Assembly: GCA_964647255.1 (NCBI GenBank)
Contig: CAZYGI010000010.1
Span: 19,535-83,534 of the forward strand
From: CAWJEL01 sp964647255
GTDB taxonomy: Bacteria; Chloroflexota; Anaerolineae; CG2-30-64-16
Direction of reading: 5' to 3'
DNA: 64,000 nt
The first letter of the stretch is position 1. Each line of letters starts with the position of its first letter. The notes beneath the pieces were generated by a model. The model had not been told where the DNA came from. It worked only from the letters and a program-made list of their open reading frames with translations, and did not search any database. Both the position numbers and the translations under genes were made by a program. Below are positions 1 to 7,595 of the stretch, in pieces.

Positions 1-16
1 GCAAGAAGAAGGTCAC
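1..16 (-). CDS. Start of a third gene of the uptake operon (partial, probable ABC permease)
   Basis: Only five codons are visible (GTG then codons for T, F, F, L). The GTG overlaps the TGA of the ATPase gene in a GTGA arrangement, the same coupling used between the two preceding genes. In NitT/TauT-type operons the next gene is usually a permease. The identity is inferred from order alone. Confidence 0.35.
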
Positions 17-837
17 GACGACGCACTCAACGCCTCGCGCAGCTCGCTGCACTTCTCCCAATATGCCGGCTGGCCGCGGTAGCCGGCCGCGCCCGCGTCC
101 GGATTCTCGATCACCTGCGCAACCGTGTTCGGCGGCCGGCCCAGCACCAGGATCTGCCGGCCAAGAAACACCGCCTCCTCAATGATGTGCGTGACCACCA
201 CCGTCGTGACCCCGATCTCGGCCCGCAGCTCGACCGTCAACCGCTGCAAATCTTCCCGCGTCAGCGCGTCCAGGGAGGAGAACGGCTCGTCCATCAGCAG
301 CAGATCGGGCTGCTGGAGCAGGCTGCGCGCGATGGCCGTGCGCTGCCGCTGCCCGCCGCTGATCTGGCTGGGATATTTGGCGCGCAGGTCGGCGATGCCC
401 AAGCGTAATAGCCAGGCGTCCACCTGTGCCGGCGCGATGTTCGGCCGCGGATAGGGCCGCGGCCGGTCGGCCGGCCCGGGCTTGCCGCGATAGAAATGGC
501 CCATCCGCATCGGCAACGCGACATTCTCCCACACGGTCGCCCACGGCAACAGGCCATAGTCCTGAAGCACCAGCCCGGTGCTGGCGCGCGGCCGGGGGAT
601 CGGCTGGCCAGCCACCCGCAGCGAGCCCCCGCTCGGCTGGCGCAGCCCGGCCGCCAGGTAGAGCAGCGTGCTCTTGCCGCACCCCGAAGGCCCGATCACC
701 GCCCACGCGTCCCCGGCGCGCGCCGTCCAGGAGAAACCCTGGAACACCGACGCACCTTCGCCGTACGCGAAGGTCAGGTCCGTCGCCTCGATCATCGGCC
801 GCAAGGCCACGGGAGCAGATGCGAGAGATGCATTCAC
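13..837 (-). CDS. ABC transporter ATP-binding protein, NitT/TauT (SsuB/TauB/ThiZ) type
   Basis: A 274-residue cytoplasmic ATPase that would energise an uptake transporter. Walker A GPSGCGKST is at about residues 49-57, a Q-loop at about 91, the signature SGGQRQR at 160-166 and Walker B LLLMDEP at about 179-185, followed by the D-loop and the switch histidine in VVTHIIEEA. Length and motifs match the nitrate/sulfonate/taurine/HMP branch. A Pro/Arg-rich insert lies near residues 112-138. The start is GTG at 837, overlapping the stop of the upstream S-component gene by four bases, so translation is probably coupled. The substrate cannot be read from the sequence. A thiamin-precursor or other vitamin is possible because the partner is an ECF S component. 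Confidence 0.93.
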   Translation of the reverse strand: MNASLASAPVALRPMIEATDLTFAYGEGASVFQGFSWTARAGDAWAVIGPSGCGKSTLLYLAAGLRQPSGGSLRVAGQPIPRPRASTGLVLQDYGLLPWATVWENVALPMRMGHFYRGKPGPADRPRPYPRPNIAPAQVDAWLLRLGIADLRAKYPSQISGGQRQRTAIARSLLQQPDLLLMDEPFSSLDALTREDLQRLTVELRAEIGVTTVVVTHIIEEAVFLGRQILVLGRPPNTVAQVIENPDAGAAGYRGQPAYWEKCSELREALSASS

Positions 838-1403
838 TCTTCGGTCCAGGTGCTCCGCTGGCCGATGCGATCCACCGGCGGATACGCATTGCGCACGGCC
901 AGAACCAGCGGGATGCCGATCACGGCGCCGATGACCGCCTGAAACGCGTTCAACGGCGCCTCAGCCAATGCGGGCGCCCAGCCGGTGTAAAGCAGGCCCT
1001 CGCCCATCAGATACACGGCCACCATCGCCGCGCCGCCCACGCCCCAGGCTACGATCATCCGGCCCACCGACCGCGGCCCGCGGCCCAGCAGGCCGATCAG
1101 CAGCCCCTCCAGGCCGTGTGCGACCAGGCTCAGCGGCGCAAACGGCGCAAATCCCGCCAGCAGATCGGCCAGGCCCGTCCCGACGCCCGCCGTGATGGCC
1201 CCAACCACCGGCCCGAAGATCAGGCTGGCGAAGGTGATCGCTACGTCCGACAAGTTGACGTAACCTTTGGCCGGGGTGGGCACCTTGACCAGCAGTGTGA
1301 AGACGGTGGTCAAAGCGATGAGCACTGCCATCAGGGCAATCATTGCAGGCGGCAGTGGCCGGATAAATGATCGTGCTTCACTATTGCGATCAAGATCAGA
1401 CAT
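834..1403 (-). CDS. ECF transporter S component (membrane substrate-binding subunit)
   Basis: A 189-residue integral membrane protein with five or six hydrophobic segments. The stretch YVNLSDVAITFASLIFGPVV, followed by a glycine-rich GTGLADLL, is typical of the ECF S-component family related to riboflavin/HMP binders (PF07155-like). The ATG at 1403 was chosen over an in-frame upstream start at 1460. It overlaps the TGA of a possible 34-codon upstream ORF (ATGTCTGA), and the conserved hydrophobic part begins soon after. The gene is translationally coupled to the ATPase gene. ECF S components normally work with EcfT/EcfA, so pairing with an SsuB/TauB-type ATPase is unusual and suggests a hybrid importer. 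The ligand is unknown. Confidence 0.82.
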   Translation of the reverse strand: MSDLDRNSEARSFIRPLPPAMIALMAVLIALTTVFTLLVKVPTPAKGYVNLSDVAITFASLIFGPVVGAITAGVGTGLADLLAGFAPFAPLSLVAHGLEGLLIGLLGRGPRSVGRMIVAWGVGGAAMVAVYLMGEGLLYTGWAPALAEAPLNAFQAVIGAVIGIPLVLAVRNAYPPVDRIGQRSTWTEE

Positions 1404-1500
1404 CCGTCGAATTCTCCATTCCCAGATTGGCCTGGATCTCCTCCAGCACGATCGCGACATCTGGCACTGGGGTGACGCCTAACACCTGCCCATCGGGCAC
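1396..1500 (-). CDS. Candidate 34-residue leaderless ORF upstream of the ECF gene
   Basis: A GTG-initiated frame of 34 codons (MPDGQVLGVTPVPDVAIVLE and onward) ends in a TGA overlapping the S-component ATG. A TATAAT box on the same strand (1508-1513) lies seven bases upstream of the GTG, so the transcript could begin at the start codon. Codons are GC-rich at the third position and the peptide is protein-like, but there is no homology evidence. It could be a small transporter subunit, a coupling peptide, or chance. Confidence 0.3.
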   Translation of the reverse strand: MPDGQVLGVTPVPDVAIVLEEIQANLGMENSTDV

Positions 1501-1507
1501 AGGAAAG

Positions 1508-1513
1508 ATTATA
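1508..1513 (-). promoter_or_regulatory. Candidate -10 box for the ECF/ABC operon
   Basis: TATAAT on the minus strand (attata on the plus strand). The hexamer 17 bp upstream, TTTCGT, is a poor -35. The box lies just upstream of the small ORF at 1396-1500. Confidence 0.35.
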
Positions 1514-1542
1514 CCTGAAAGTATCTTTTCACGAAACCCGCG

Positions 1543-1571
1543 TTGACAGCCCCGCGAGCGTCGGCTATACT
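1543..1571 (+). promoter_or_regulatory. Sigma-70/SigA-type promoter for the AIR-synthase-like gene
   Basis: TTGACA (1543-1548), a 17-bp spacer, then TATACT (1566-1571). This is a near-perfect housekeeping promoter giving a leader of about 60 nt before the ATG at 1640. Confidence 0.75.
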
Positions 1572-1592
1572 CTCACCGTCCGCACGGCTCCA

Positions 1593-1632
1593 ATGTTCTA
1601 GCGTTTCAACGTCAGAACATTCAAACGACAAG
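1593..1632 (+). repeat. Dispersed AACGTT-word repeat, copy 1
   Basis: A short tract of words such as gttctagcg, tttcaacg and agaacattc in the 5' leader of the AIR-synthase-like gene. The same words recur at 3793-3857, so this looks like a dispersed intergenic repeat family. Confidence 0.5.
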
Positions 1633-1639
1633 AGGTTTC

Positions 1640-2659
1640 ATGCCCGATCACCTGCTTCCCGCCGGCAAGCTGCCGCTGCCGCTGCTCGAAAAGCTGTTGA
1701 CCCGCTTCACATCGGATGATCCGCGCCTCATTGTGGGGCCGCGTGCGGGCGAGGATGCCGCGGTGCTCGACTTTGGCGACCGCTACCTGGTCGCCAAAAC
1801 GGACCCGATCACCTTCGCCACCAGCGAGATCGGCTGGTACGCGGTGAATGTCAACGCCAACGACATCGCGATGATGGGCGCAACCCCGCGCTGGTTCCTG
1901 GCGACCGTGCTCCTCCCGGCCGGCCGCGCCACCGCCGGGCTTGCGGAGAGCATCTTCGACCAGATCCACGGCGCGTGCGTCGCGCTCGGCGTGAGCATGG
2001 CGGGCGGACACACCGAGATCACCGTCAACCTGGATCGGCCGATCATTTGCGGCACGATGCTGGGGGAAGTGGCGAAGGAGCGGCTCATCACGACCGCGGG
2101 CGCACGCATCGGGGACGCGGTGCTGCTGGTCAAGCCGGCGCCCATCGAGGGCACGGCGCTGATCGCGCTGGAGCGGGCCGCTGTGCTGCGCGAGCGGGGC
2201 TACGACGCGGCGTTTATCGCGCGTTGCCAGGGCTACCTTCACCGGCCCGGCATCAGCGTGGTCGCGCCGGCCAGGCTTGCGCTCGACGCGGCGGAGGTCC
2301 ACGCGATGCACGATCCGACCGAGGGCGGGGTGATGACCGGGCTGCTGGAGATCGCTCGGGCGGCGGGGGTCGGTATGACGGTGGAACTTGACGCGATTCC
2401 AGTGCCCCCAGAGAGCGCGATCCTGTGCCGGGAGTTCGGCCTGGACCCGCTGGGCACCATCGCGTCGGGTGCGATCCTGTTGACGGCCACCGCCGCTGAT
2501 GCGGAAAGATTGATCGAACGGCTTTCGGCCGCAGGCTATCCCACAGCGCGCATCGGGCAAATCACGCCGGTCAAAGATGGGCTGGTCGCATTGCGTCGCG
2601 GCGAGCCCGTGCCGTGGCCGACATTCGTATCCGACGAAGTGACGAAACTGTTTACGTAA
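1640..2659 (+). CDS. AIR synthase-related protein (HypE/PurM-like fold)
   Basis: A 339-residue protein of the PurM/HypE/ThiL/SelD ATP-binding superfamily. The N-terminal motif GEDAAVLDFGDRYLVAKTDP matches the nucleotide/metal-binding loop. NANDIAMMGATP and the AGGHTE segment are characteristic, and HDPTEGGVMTGLLEIA marks the C-terminal half. It looks closer to the HypE-like AIR synthase group than to a canonical ThiL, and no hydrogenase genes are nearby. An AAGAGG ribosome site precedes the ATG, and a strong TTGACA-N17-TATACT promoter drives it. The reaction is unknown; an ATP-dependent activation of a small substrate is expected from the fold. Confidence 0.85.
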   Translation: MPDHLLPAGKLPLPLLEKLLTRFTSDDPRLIVGPRAGEDAAVLDFGDRYLVAKTDPITFATSEIGWYAVNVNANDIAMMGATPRWFLATVLLPAGRATAGLAESIFDQIHGACVALGVSMAGGHTEITVNLDRPIICGTMLGEVAKERLITTAGARIGDAVLLVKPAPIEGTALIALERAAVLRERGYDAAFIARCQGYLHRPGISVVAPARLALDAAEVHAMHDPTEGGVMTGLLEIARAAGVGMTVELDAIPVPPESAILCREFGLDPLGTIASGAILLTATAADAERLIERLSAAGYPTARIGQITPVKDGLVALRRGEPVPWPTFVSDEVTKLFT

Positions 2660-2756
2660 AGCGCAAAACTCAGCGCCAATCTGTGTTCATCCGGAATCTG
2701 TGCGCCTTGGGCGTCTGCATTCTATTCTCGGGTTAAGTGCGCCTCGACTCTGCTGA

Positions 2757-3782
2757 TTACCCGCTCAGCAGAGCCAACACCCCCTCATGCACCGCGGGAT
2801 TTGAGAGCAGCTTGCCGTGCGCAGTTTCTGGCAGGAGCGCGGCCAGGTCCCGCTCGTCCGTCTCAGGCGGCCGCACCCGCAGCGTCATCTCCAGCACTTT
2901 CTCCGTGACATACGCGTACGGCGTGGATGCGACGTTGGGGATCGCGCGGGCGCTCGGCGCGGGCACCGCGAGATCGCCGAAGCTGACCGGGTGGTCAAGC
3001 AGCGCCGGGCCGCCGTCGCCCAGCCGCACGCGCACGCGCAGCCGGATGTCGCCGTAGTGGCAGTGGCAGGCGACGCTCGCCGGCATCGTGCCGGGCCGGT
3101 TCAACTCGGCCAGGAGCGGGCTATCGGGCGCCAACTGCTGGTAAATCGGCGTGTCGGTGAGCAAGACTCGGCTGTCAGGCAACATCTCAGGCGCGATGTG
3201 ACCGCGCTCCTCAAGCTGGCTGCGGTTCAACGCCGCCTCCCACGCCTCCACAGCCTGAGCGGGCAGCGCAGGCGCCAGCCCCAGCTTCTCCAGCAGCCGG
3301 ATGAACCGCCACGGCAACGAGTCCCGCGGGGCCAGCTTCGTCAGCCGCAGCAGATCCACCCCACGATGCGGCGAACCGATAGTGATCAGCCGGCCGACCT
3401 TCCCGCGGTAAAGCGTGCCGAACTCATCGGCTTGCGCCCGGCTCAGGTAGTACCGGCTGATGATGCCGCCCAGACTGTGGCTGATCAGCGTCACTCCCGC
3501 CGGCCCACCCTTCGCCACGCTGTCCGCGCTGAGTTGGTCCACGCTGCACGTCAGGCGCTCAGCATCGGTCAGCCCCGCGCCCGCCAGCCGCGACGCGATC
3601 TGGCGTAGATCGCCGCGGTTGTTGTACGTACCGTCCGCCGCCACGCCGTAGCGGAACAGGCGCACCAGATCCGGATCCAGACCGCCATGCTCCAACAAAT
3701 ACTGCCGGAACCCACCATCGGTCCAGTCGCCCGGATCGCCGTTGAAACCATGGATGAACAGCACCGGAAGGGGTCGGGACAT
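2757..3782 (-). CDS. Lipase/esterase-like alpha/beta hydrolase
   Basis: A 341-residue alpha/beta hydrolase. The N-terminal LFIHGFNGDPGDW carries the HG oxyanion motif (residues 11-12). The nucleophile is S103 in SHSLGG, followed by IISRYYLSRA, which resembles PGAP1/lipase-like enzymes acting on lipid esters. The N-terminus MSRPLPVLFIHG begins directly with the first strand and has no signal peptide, so the enzyme is probably cytoplasmic. GAGG/GAGGTT upstream of the ATG supports the start. The gene stands alone, converging on the AIR-synthase-like gene. The substrate is unknown. Confidence 0.82.
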   Translation of the reverse strand: MSRPLPVLFIHGFNGDPGDWTDGGFRQYLLEHGGLDPDLVRLFRYGVAADGTYNNRGDLRQIASRLAGAGLTDAERLTCSVDQLSADSVAKGGPAGVTLISHSLGGIISRYYLSRAQADEFGTLYRGKVGRLITIGSPHRGVDLLRLTKLAPRDSLPWRFIRLLEKLGLAPALPAQAVEAWEAALNRSQLEERGHIAPEMLPDSRVLLTDTPIYQQLAPDSPLLAELNRPGTMPASVACHCHYGDIRLRVRVRLGDGGPALLDHPVSFGDLAVPAPSARAIPNVASTPYAYVTEKVLEMTLRVRPPETDERDLAALLPETAHGKLLSNPAVHEGVLALLSG

Positions 3783-3787
3783 GGGAA

Positions 3788-3857
3788 CCTCAGCGTTGAA
3801 ACGTTTGCGCGTTAGAACGTTGGAACGTTTGCGCGTTTCAACGTCCTAACGTTCTAC
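3788..3857 (-). repeat. Dispersed AACGTT-word repeat, copy 2
   Basis: Between the lipase and peptidase genes lies a tract rich in gttgaaacg, cgttagaacg and cgtttcaacg, partly self-complementary. It shares its words with 1593-1632. Confidence 0.55.
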
Positions 3858-4930
3858 GCCGTCACAATCTCCTGCAACAGCCGCGCCGCACCCACCATAT
3901 CGGCGATGGCAATATGCTCCTGCGGCGTATGGACGTCAGCCATGCCGGTGCTGAGAACGGTGCACGCGATGCCGGACTCCGCATAGATGTTGGCGTCGGA
4001 GCCGCCGCCGGTGCCCTTGATGATCGGCGTGAGCCCTAGCCGGCCGCAAGCTGCGACCGCCGCCGCGACGACCGGATGGTCATCCGCCCATTTGTAGGTG
4101 GAGTAGGCGCGCTTGATCTTGAACGTCACGCGCGCACCGTGGCGTTCCGCCGCATCCTGGAACGCGGCCGCCATGGCCGCGGTCTGGAGCGCGAGCTTGT
4201 CGTTGTCGCGGCTGCGCGCCTCGCCCTTGATGAACACCTCATCGGGCACGATGTTGGTGGCGACGCCGCCCTGGATGATGCCGATGTTCGCCGTCGTCTC
4301 AAAGTCAATGCGGCCCAGCGGCATCGCCGCAATCGCCTCGCTGGCGACAACGATGGCGTTAATGCCCTTCTCAGGCTCGCTGCCCGCGTGCGCGGTCTTG
4401 CCGTGGACGGTGATTTCCAGTGAATCCTGGCTGGGCGCGTTGGTGACGATCGCGCCGATGGGCCCGCCCGCATCCAGCACGTAACCGCGCTTTGCCCGCA
4501 GCTTGCTCTTATCAAGCTGCTTGGCCCCGCGCAACCCGACTTCTTCGCCCACGCTGATGACAACTTCGAGGGGCGGGTGAGGCCGATTATCTTCCCGCAG
4601 CGAGCGGATCACTTCCAGGATCGCCGCGACGCCCGATTTGTCGTCGCCGCCCAGGATCGTCGTGCCGTCGGAGGAGATCACACCATCCCGGATGACCGGC
4701 TGGATGCCGACATCTTTGCCGACGGTGTCCATATGTGCGCTGAGCATCAGCCAGTCGCCATGGCCCGGCCAGCGTGCGATCAGGTTCCAATGCTCGTCGG
4801 TTTCGACTTCGCCGCCCAGCTCGACACAGCGCCGCGCCAGGTCCTTGCTGATAGCCTCTTCCTGGCCGGACGGGCTGTCAATGGCGACCAGGGCGAGGAA
4901 GGTTTCAATCAGACGGGTTTCGCTAATCAA
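3854..4930 (-). CDS. M20/M42-like metallopeptidase (peptidase T-like)
   Basis: A 358-residue zinc peptidase of the M20/M25/M40 clan. Metal and catalytic motifs are visible in order: AHMDTV (H66, D68), GGDDKSG (about 94-100), GEEVGLRGAK (catalytic E129 and metal ligand E130), YVLDAGG and, near the C-terminus, DVHTPQEH. The insert between these motifs fits the dimerisation domain. It resembles peptidase T-like di/tripeptidases. The start is a TTG at 4930 supported by GAGG seven bases upstream. No signal peptide is present, so the enzyme is cytoplasmic and probably acts in peptide turnover. Confidence 0.88.
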   Translation of the reverse strand: MISETRLIETFLALVAIDSPSGQEEAISKDLARRCVELGGEVETDEHWNLIARWPGHGDWLMLSAHMDTVGKDVGIQPVIRDGVISSDGTTILGGDDKSGVAAILEVIRSLREDNRPHPPLEVVISVGEEVGLRGAKQLDKSKLRAKRGYVLDAGGPIGAIVTNAPSQDSLEITVHGKTAHAGSEPEKGINAIVVASEAIAAMPLGRIDFETTANIGIIQGGVATNIVPDEVFIKGEARSRDNDKLALQTAAMAAAFQDAAERHGARVTFKIKRAYSTYKWADDHPVVAAAVAACGRLGLTPIIKGTGGGSDANIYAESGIACTVLSTGMADVHTPQEHIAIADMVGAARLLQEIVTA

Positions 4931-4976
4931 GGGGACACCTCTGCTATAGATTGATGAAATCAGTATAACACAAAAT

Positions 4977-6077
4977 TCACCCTACCCACGCCACCTGACC
5001 CATCGCCGCCGTCTCGTACCCGCCCAGCGCGGCGATCTCCGCCCGCGCATCCTGGGAACGAAGCCAGCTCGCTAGTTTCTTCACTGGCTCCGTCTCCCAT
5101 GCCTCGGCCGGGATAACCAGATCGTAGGGCTCCGTCGTCAGCCGGATGAAACCCAGCCCATAATCCAGCGCGGCAGCCTCGATGCCCAGCCCGACATTTG
5201 CGCGGCCCTCGGCGACGGCGCGGGCGACCTCCGTATGGGTGGGCGCCTCCTGGCCGTAACCGGAGACGTCCTCCGGCCGGATGCCTTGGCGCGCAAGCTG
5301 CGCGTCGAGCCAGACGCGCGTGCCCGTGCCCCGGCCGCGATTGACAAAGCGCAAGCCGGGCCGCGCCAGGTCGGCGATGCCCGCAACGCCGGCCGGATTG
5401 CCGGGCGGCACGATGAGCCCCAGGCGGCGGTGCGTCAGCGTCAGCAAGGCGATCCGGCGGGCCGGCAGCAGGCGGCGCACAAACGGCGCGTTGTAGATGT
5501 CGCTCTCTGCATCCCACAAGTGGCTGCCCGCGAGATCGGCCTTGCCCTCGGCCAGCGCGATCAGCCCGCCCAGGCTGCCGGTGAACGCGACGGCAAGCGT
5601 GCAGCCGGGACAAATCTCCGGGAAGCGGCCCGCGACAAGCGAGACCACCGGATCGTGGCTGCCGACAAACCGCACCACCCGCGGCGGTGCGCCCGACGTC
5701 TCGGCCGCCACCGCCCGCCAGCGGTCCAGCGCCGCGCGAAACGCAATTTCCGCCTCTTCGGGCGTGTGGCCCGCGGCCAGCACCTCCAGCAGGAACGCTT
5801 CCGCCTGATGGGTCAGCGCAGCGCGACGCAGCGGCGTCCTGTCCAGGGCAAGTGCGGGCAGGGCTGCGCCGATCCGCGTGCCCTGGCCGGCGCGGCTGAC
5901 GACCACCCCCTGCTGTGCTAACGCCTTATACGCCTGTTGCACCGTGCCCGGCGTGCACGCCCAGCGCTCGGCCAGCTCGCGCACGGGCGGCAGCAGGTCG
6001 CCGGGGCGCAGTTTGCCCGCCAGCAACTCCTGCCGGATCGCGTTGGCGATTTGGATGTAGAGAGGCGTCTTGTCCAA
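4977..6077 (-). CDS. GntR-family regulator fused to a PBP-like ligand-binding domain
   Basis: A 366-residue one-component regulator. Residues 1-75 form a GntR winged helix (PLYIQIANAIRQELLAGKLR, then LAERWACTPGTVQQAYKALA). Residues from about 118 to 360 form a periplasmic-binding-protein-like domain (GSHDPVVSLVAGRF, LAGSHLWDAESDIYNAP, NRGRGTGTRVWLD), as in the PBP_like family found with molybdate/molybdopterin regulators. The domain has no export signal, so it senses a cytoplasmic ligand. The start is a rare TTG, supported by GGAGG six bases upstream. A molybdenum link is inference, weakly helped by a molybdenum-cofactor-sulfurase-like gene at 7596-9019. The gene appears monocistronic. Confidence 0.83.
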   Translation of the reverse strand: MDKTPLYIQIANAIRQELLAGKLRPGDLLPPVRELAERWACTPGTVQQAYKALAQQGVVVSRAGQGTRIGAALPALALDRTPLRRAALTHQAEAFLLEVLAAGHTPEEAEIAFRAALDRWRAVAAETSGAPPRVVRFVGSHDPVVSLVAGRFPEICPGCTLAVAFTGSLGGLIALAEGKADLAGSHLWDAESDIYNAPFVRRLLPARRIALLTLTHRRLGLIVPPGNPAGVAGIADLARPGLRFVNRGRGTGTRVWLDAQLARQGIRPEDVSGYGQEAPTHTEVARAVAEGRANVGLGIEAAALDYGLGFIRLTTEPYDLVIPAEAWETEPVKKLASWLRSQDARAEIAALGGYETAAMGQVAWVG

Positions 6078-6124
6078 GATGCACCTCCAAAGCGAGATGC
6101 TAAGGTGTCATGCAAGGCTGAAAT

Positions 6125-6204
6125 CTTCTCACGCCGAGACGCAAAGAGCGCACGGGGGGCATAGAACCGGTCGAAGCTGCTTTTCTCTGCGGCTTTGCGT
6201 GAGA
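6125..6204 (-). repeat. Short-word repeat tract (gcgaaagcgc type)
   Basis: The gap between the regulator and the amylase holds words of the type cacgccgagacgcaaagagc and ctgcggctttgcgtgaga, which are partly complementary to each other. I see no gene here. Confidence 0.4.
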
Positions 6205-6207
6205 TCC

Positions 6208-7575
6208 TTAGCCGGCCGTGCTGAGCACCCGCGCCCAATGCGGAGGCACCGCATCCACGCGCAGGCGGCCATTGATCACCGCGTATCGCCCCTGCCCGTT
6301 GAGCAGATCGGCCAGTTGGCGCCCGGTCGCCAGGTTGACCGGAACCTCCAGGCTCACCGCCGCGTCGGACGCGTTGATCAGCACGATGACGGTCTCGCCC
6401 TCAGCTTGCCGGGCAAACCCGAACTGTTCGAAGCTCACATGCAGTTGGCGATAATCGCCGTGACGCAGCGCGGGCGACGCCTTGCGCATCTGGATCAGCT
6501 TGCCAATGTCCGCAGGCAGGTTGGGCTGCGGCGAAATCTGCCGGAGACGATTGATATCCAGTTGCGGCCTGAGCGCGGCATCGCTTCCCGGCGTGCGCTT
6601 TCCCGCCAGCCCCCACTCGCTGCCGTAATAGACCGACGGGACGCCCGGCATGGTGAAGAGCAGGCAATAGAGCGGGTACAGGTGCCTCGGGTTCGCCAGG
6701 TTGCTGGCAACCCGGTCCACGTCGTGGTTATCCACAAAGTTGTAGAGCGGCAGGTCGCGATACAGACCATTCTCGCCGAACTGCCGGTTAAGCGCATACG
6801 CGATCTCGAAGTAGTTCTTGCTGTTCAGGCTGGAATAGAGACCCTTGTAGCACTCATAGTTGGTCACCGCGTCCAGCGTCTCAGGGTTAGCCCAGCGGCG
6901 GTAATCGCCGTGGATCACCTCGCCCATCAGCCAGAAATCGGGGCGCAGGCCGCGGCAGAACCGCGCCAGCTCCCGCTGGAAGTCCAGGTCAAGGCTGTCC
7001 GCCACATCGAGCCGCAGCCCATCAATGTCGTAGTCGTTGATCCACTGCCGCACGGCTTCGAGCAGGTGTTGCCGGACCTCAGGGTTGCGCAGGTTCAGCT
7101 TGACCAGCTCGTAGTACCCCCGCCACGTCTCGTAGGTGAACGGATCGCCGAGCGGGCTGCGGCCGGCGAAACTCAGGCCCTGGATCCAGCCGCAGGCGGG
7201 CGAGCTTGCGCCGTTCTGCAGCACATCGCGGAAGGCCCAGAAATCACGGCCGACGTGGTTGAAGACGCCGTCAAGAATCACGCGGATGCCGTTGGTGTGT
7301 AGCTCGCGCACCAGACGGGCCAGCGTCTCGCGATCTCCCAAGCGTCGATCCACGTGATAATAGTCGGCGGTATCATAGCCATGCGTGGTGGATTCAAAAA
7401 GCGGCCCCAGGTAGAGCGCATTGATGCCCAATGCGCGCAGGTGGGGAATCCAGTCATAGATTTGCTCCAGGCGCGGCTGCGGCGGAGACGCGAAATCGTT
7501 GCGCGCCGGCGCCCCGCACAGGCCCAGCGGGTAGATGTGATAGAAGATGGCGTCGTGTGACCAATGGGTTTGCAT
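6208..7575 (-). CDS. GH13 alpha-amylase family glycoside hydrolase
   Basis: A 455-residue TIM-barrel glycosidase acting on alpha-glucans or maltooligosaccharides. The four GH13 regions are present: DGVFNH (about 102-107), GLRLDVA with nucleophile D190, LMGEVIHG with acid/base E219, and FVDNHD with transition-state stabiliser D285. A C-terminal beta domain follows from about residue 380. The length suits a cyclomaltodextrinase- or maltogenic-like enzyme lacking the N-terminal domain. No signal peptide is present, so it is intracellular. The ATG at 7575 has only a weak ribosome site. Specificity within GH13 cannot be fixed from motifs. Confidence 0.9.
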   Translation of the reverse strand: MQTHWSHDAIFYHIYPLGLCGAPARNDFASPPQPRLEQIYDWIPHLRALGINALYLGPLFESTTHGYDTADYYHVDRRLGDRETLARLVRELHTNGIRVILDGVFNHVGRDFWAFRDVLQNGASSPACGWIQGLSFAGRSPLGDPFTYETWRGYYELVKLNLRNPEVRQHLLEAVRQWINDYDIDGLRLDVADSLDLDFQRELARFCRGLRPDFWLMGEVIHGDYRRWANPETLDAVTNYECYKGLYSSLNSKNYFEIAYALNRQFGENGLYRDLPLYNFVDNHDVDRVASNLANPRHLYPLYCLLFTMPGVPSVYYGSEWGLAGKRTPGSDAALRPQLDINRLRQISPQPNLPADIGKLIQMRKASPALRHGDYRQLHVSFEQFGFARQAEGETVIVLINASDAAVSLEVPVNLATGRQLADLLNGQGRYAVINGRLRVDAVPPHWARVLSTAG

Positions 7576-7595
7576 GTTCTGAATTCTTTCAAATA

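Noticed and set aside
1640..2659. Thiamine-monophosphate kinase (ThiL)
   Set aside because: The fold is the same, but the motifs fit the HypE/AIR-synthase-like group better, so no thiL symbol was given.
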